Positions 61,387 through 64,000 of a DNA stretch of 64,000 nt are shown here, piece after piece (the stretch's first letter is position 1; each line of letters begins with the position of its first letter). The stretch comes from an uncultured Phascolarctobacterium sp. (GTDB lineage Bacteria; Bacillota; Negativicutes; Acidaminococcales; Acidaminococcaceae): NCBI GenBank assembly GCA_900545535.1, contig UQZN01000006.1, positions 1 to 64,000 on the forward strand, read 5' to 3'. The notes under the pieces were generated by a model that did not search any database, had not been told where the DNA came from, and saw only the letters and a list, made by a program, of their open reading frames with translations. The position numbers were made by a program, and so were the translations under genes.

Positions 61387-62547
61387 ATGCATAGCGAAAT
61401 GGAAATGCTGCGCTGCGCTATTGTACGCGGCGGCACCAGCAAAGGTATTTTTATCATGGCCAATGAGCTGCCAGACGATCCGGTGCAGCGAGATAAAGTC
61501 CTGCTGGCTATTTTCGGCAGCCCCGATATCAGGCAGATTGATGGTCTGGGCGGCGCCGATATCCTTACCAGCAAGCTGGCCATCATTGCCCCCAGCAGCC
61601 GTACTGACGCCGATGTAGATTATACCTTTGGGCAGATCAGCATCACTGAAGCCTTTGTCGACTACGGCGGCAACTGCGGCAACATCTCTTCAGCTGTCGG
61701 CTGCTTCGCCATTGATATGGGACTGGTCAAGCCTGTAGAGCCGCTGACCAGGGTACGTATCCACATGACGAATACAAACAGGGTCCTGACCGCCGAAATA
61801 CCTGTTAAAAACGGTAAAGCAGCGGTAGAGGGTGACTGCGCCATCGACGGGGTCCCCGGAACAGGCGCTAAGATCACACTGGACTGGTCGGACGCTGTTG
61901 GCGGCATTACGGGTTCCCTGCTGCCTACTGGCAGCGCCAAAGATACTGTCAGCGCCGGCGGCAAAGACTATACCGTTTCTGTCGTTGACGCCGGCAACAT
62001 CGTCATCTTTATCAACGCCGGCGAATTCGGGCTCACCGGCACCGAAACTCCTGCTGCCATCGAAGCCGACAGCGCTCTGATGCAGCTTATCGAAGAGATC
62101 CGCGGCAAAGTCTGCCAGCAGCTGGGACTGGTCAAAAACTGGCAGGACGCAGCCAGTCAGACTCCCTACCAGCCCTTCTTTGCCATGGTCAGCCCACCTT
62201 CAGACCACAGCTGCTTCAACGGCGTCAGGGTGCGCCAAGCTGATGTAGACATCGTTTCACGTTTGCTCTTTATGCTGCATATGCACAAAGCCTATCCTAT
62301 TACAGGTACGGTAGCTACCGGCGCGGCAGCCCGGATACCCGGCACCGTCGTCAACGAGCTGCTTGCGGAAACAGCCCGGCAAAGTGTTTTACTGCGGATC
62401 GGCCACCCTTCCGGGGTGATCCCCGTCGAAGCGGCAGGCTCCGTGCAGAATGATCAGGTCACTATCGAACGTATCGGCGTTTACCGCACCGCCAGAATGA
62501 TCATGGAAGGCCAGGTTTATGTGCGGAAAAGCATTTTTGGCAAGTAA
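61387..62547 (+). CDS. PrpF-family isomerase (aconitate/methylaconitate/methylitaconate-type)
   Basis: A 386-aa protein with two diaminopimelate-epimerase-like halves. The N-terminal AIVRGGTSKGIF and the catalytic-cysteine block YGGNCGNISSAVG identify the PrpF family. Characterised members shift double bonds in unsaturated polycarboxylates: 2-methyl-trans-aconitate to cis, aconitate isomers, methylitaconate to dimethylmaleate, oxalomesaconate. It would form the substrate of the hydratase subunits upstream. ATG at 61387 has AAAGGAG; GTG at 61369 is also in frame. A terminator follows. Confidence 0.9.
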   Translation: MHSEMEMLRCAIVRGGTSKGIFIMANELPDDPVQRDKVLLAIFGSPDIRQIDGLGGADILTSKLAIIAPSSRTDADVDYTFGQISITEAFVDYGGNCGNISSAVGCFAIDMGLVKPVEPLTRVRIHMTNTNRVLTAEIPVKNGKAAVEGDCAIDGVPGTGAKITLDWSDAVGGITGSLLPTGSAKDTVSAGGKDYTVSVVDAGNIVIFINAGEFGLTGTETPAAIEADSALMQLIEEIRGKVCQQLGLVKNWQDAASQTPYQPFFAMVSPPSDHSCFNGVRVRQADVDIVSRLLFMLHMHKAYPITGTVATGAAARIPGTVVNELLAETARQSVLLRIGHPSGVIPVEAAGSVQNDQVTIERIGVYRTARMIMEGQVYVRKSIFGK

Positions 62548-62628
62548 TTTGAACAATCCATGTATGGTCAAAAATCCTGCTACCATACCACCGTTTTACA
62601 TCACAAAGGATAATTCTCCCTCTTATAC

Positions 62629-62669
62629 AAAAAGTACGTTTCCGCCTGCAGGAGGAAACGTACTTTTTT
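62629..62669. terminator. Terminator of the carboxylate cluster
   Basis: The hairpin AAAAGTACGTTTCC/GGAAACGTACTTTT ends with T6 and also suits the convergent SulP gene. Confidence 0.87.
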
Positions 62670-62696
62670 ATCTGTTTATTTAAGTACCGCAAAGCT

Positions 62697-64000
62697 TTAA
62701 TGACCGTGGCATAAAGCCCGCTCTACGCTCCAATACACGCAGTCCTGTCCTACCATGGCATAAATGCCGCCTCGGCGCATCATTTCCATAGCGTCCTCCT
62801 GCACGCTGCACAAATAGATTTCCTTACCTTCTGCCTGCAGACGGGCAATCAGCTTACCAAACTCCTGTGTCCCCGAAATATCCATGTCAGGAACGCCGCG
62901 CATGGAGAAATAAACATAGCTGTAATCCTGCGCTTTTTCTGCTATGCCTTCCAGCCGTTCCGTATTGGCAAAAACTATCGGACCGGTGATATAGCAGACC
63001 AGCCCGTTTTCGGGCAGCGACGAATTATGGTCATGCAGTCTGTTGGGATCGATCTCGTCATACGTGATCCGTAGATGCGAAAACCGCACAGTTTGCAGGA
63101 TCAAGCCGATCATCACACCGACCACGATCGCCGTCGTTAAATCAAAAATAATCGTGCACAGCATCGTAATGATAAATTTAAAGATCGCTCCGGCAAATTT
63201 ACCATCAACCATAAAGCTGATCGTCGCCCACTCGTTCATGCGCCAGGAAACGACCATCAACACACCGGCCAGGGCCGCTAAAGGTATTTTGGACATTACC
63301 GGCGCTAGAATAAACATCGCCGCCAGGATACCTAAAGCATGAAAAATGCCGGTCAGCCTTGTTTTTGCGCCCGACTTAACAGCTACGCTGGTACGGGCGA
63401 TCGCCGCCGTTGCCGGGATGCCGCCAAAGAAAGGCACGACCAGATTGCCGATGCCCTGCGCCACCAGCTCACGGTTACTGTCTAAAGGCGCACCCGTCAT
63501 TCTGCCCGCGGTAGCGCCGCACAGCAGACTTTCGATCATCGCCAGCACGGCGATACTGGCGGCAGGTGCCAGCAGATTTGTCAAACGGTTAAAATCCAGC
63601 AAGCCAGCAAATTCCAGACGATCATCTAAAAACAAAGTCGTAGGTATCTCTCCCACTACAGCTACGTCAAAGCCATACAGCAAATTGCCCAGCGTCGCCA
63701 GAATGATCGCTAATAAGGAGGCTGGTATAGCTGTACTGAATAATTTTGGAAAAATCAGCATCGTCAGCACTACGAAACCACCGATACCCGCCGCCTCCCA
63801 ATTAGGCGTAAAGCCCAGCTGACTGTAGCTCAGCAGCTTTTCCAGCGTTGAAGCGCCCTGCGACTGCACACCGAAAAAATTGTCGATCTGCCCCAGTGCG
63901 ATGATCACGGCAATACCTGACGTAAAACCGGTAATGACCGGCATGGGAATAAAAGAAATCAGCTTGCCCAAATGCAGCAGCCCGGCCACGATCAAAATTA
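62697..64000 (-). CDS. SulP-family anion transporter, N-terminus cut by the window edge
   Basis: The frame is open to the end of the window, so the N-terminal part is missing; about 433 residues are seen. It contains the SulP transport blocks (PMPVITGFTSGIAVIIALGQ, NLVVPFFGGIPATAAIARTSVAVKSGAKTRLTG) and a C-terminal STAS domain (ITGPIVFANTERLE, SMRGVPDMDISG). Members move sulfate, bicarbonate or dicarboxylates. It lies tail to tail with the carboxylate cluster, so co-function is possible but not shown. The TTG at 63995 is only an internal leucine codon. Confidence 0.88.
   Translation of the reverse strand, partial: ILIVAGLLHLGKLISFIPMPVITGFTSGIAVIIALGQIDNFFGVQSQGASTLEKLLSYSQLGFTPNWEAAGIGGFVVLTMLIFPKLFSTAIPASLLAIILATLGNLLYGFDVAVVGEIPTTLFLDDRLEFAGLLDFNRLTNLLAPAASIAVLAMIESLLCGATAGRMTGAPLDSNRELVAQGIGNLVVPFFGGIPATAAIARTSVAVKSGAKTRLTGIFHALGILAAMFILAPVMSKIPLAALAGVLMVVSWRMNEWATISFMVDGKFAGAIFKFIITMLCTIIFDLTTAIVVGVMIGLILQTVRFSHLRITYDEIDPNRLHDHNSSLPENGLVCYITGPIVFANTERLEGIAEKAQDYSYVYFSMRGVPDMDISGTQEFGKLIARLQAEGKEIYLCSVQEDAMEMMRRGGIYAMVGQDCVYWSVERALCHGH

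Overview
The window looks like chromosome of a diderm Firmicute, most likely class Negativicutes (the Acidaminococcaceae or Phascolarctobacterium side is plausible, but this cannot be settled from sequence alone). Outer-membrane genes (a classical autotransporter and a TonB-dependent receptor) sit beside Firmicute-type features: a SAM-I (S-box) riboswitch, short HisG with HisZ, a YerC/TrpR-like regulator and a CBS/DRTGG manganese pyrophosphatase. The metabolism is anaerobic: class III ribonucleotide reductase, an anaerobic heme-degradation-type radical SAM enzyme, a methylmalonyl-CoA mutase subunit and a succinate-type CoA transferase. Most genes are ordinary, well spaced and intact.

Layout. 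1-3.1 kb (minus): ftsH overlapping a GltD-like flavoprotein without its Fe-S domain. 3.4-6.9 kb (plus): pyruvate carboxylase. 7.0-16.6 kb (minus): an autotransporter, then an operon of TonB receptor, substrate-binding lipoprotein, flavodoxin and HutW/ChuW-like radical SAM protein. The autotransporter and this operon are each preceded by a near-identical 387-bp module holding promoter, cobalamin riboswitch and terminator. 16.8-19.7 kb: iron alcohol dehydrogenase and an unknown 519-aa protein. 19.7-24 kb (minus): mntH and nrdDG. 24.1-29.2 kb (minus): CoA transferase, acyl-CoA mutase large subunit, MmgE/PrpD protein and thioesterase, divergent from a LysR gene. 30.5-40.5 kb: FrhB-like iron-sulfur protein, large hybrid kinase, two XRE regulators, an orphan protein with a possible deamidase-type Cys/His pair, carbonic anhydrase, RelBE-type toxin-antitoxin, tRNA-Ala and a MATE exporter. 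40.9-43.8 kb: SLC13 carboxylate carrier and manganese pyrophosphatase. 43.9-52 kb (minus): a ten-gene histidine operon led by yerC. 52.1-54.9 kb: SAM riboswitch plus metNIQ. 55-57.3 kb: LysR, UspA and a Crp/Fnr regulator. 57.4-62.5 kb (plus): CoA transferase III, aconitase-family large and small subunits, HMG-CoA-lyase-like protein and PrpF-like isomerase. 62.7-64 kb: SulP transporter cut by the window edge.

How it fits together. Two themes stand out. First, corrinoid: two twin cobalamin riboswitches control surface and uptake proteins, and the window also encodes a B12-dependent mutase subunit. The uptake operon carries tetrapyrrole-degrading-type enzymes, and that pair has its own promoter with a Fur-like box. 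Second, carboxylic acids: the 57-62 kb cluster reads as a complete isomerase, hydratase, CoA-transferase and lyase route for an unsaturated di- or tricarboxylate (aconitate, itaconate or a methylated relative). Pyruvate carboxylase, the SLC13 carrier and the mutase/CoA-transferase operon fit such a fermentative C4-C6 acid metabolism. These functional assignments are inference from family membership and gene order.
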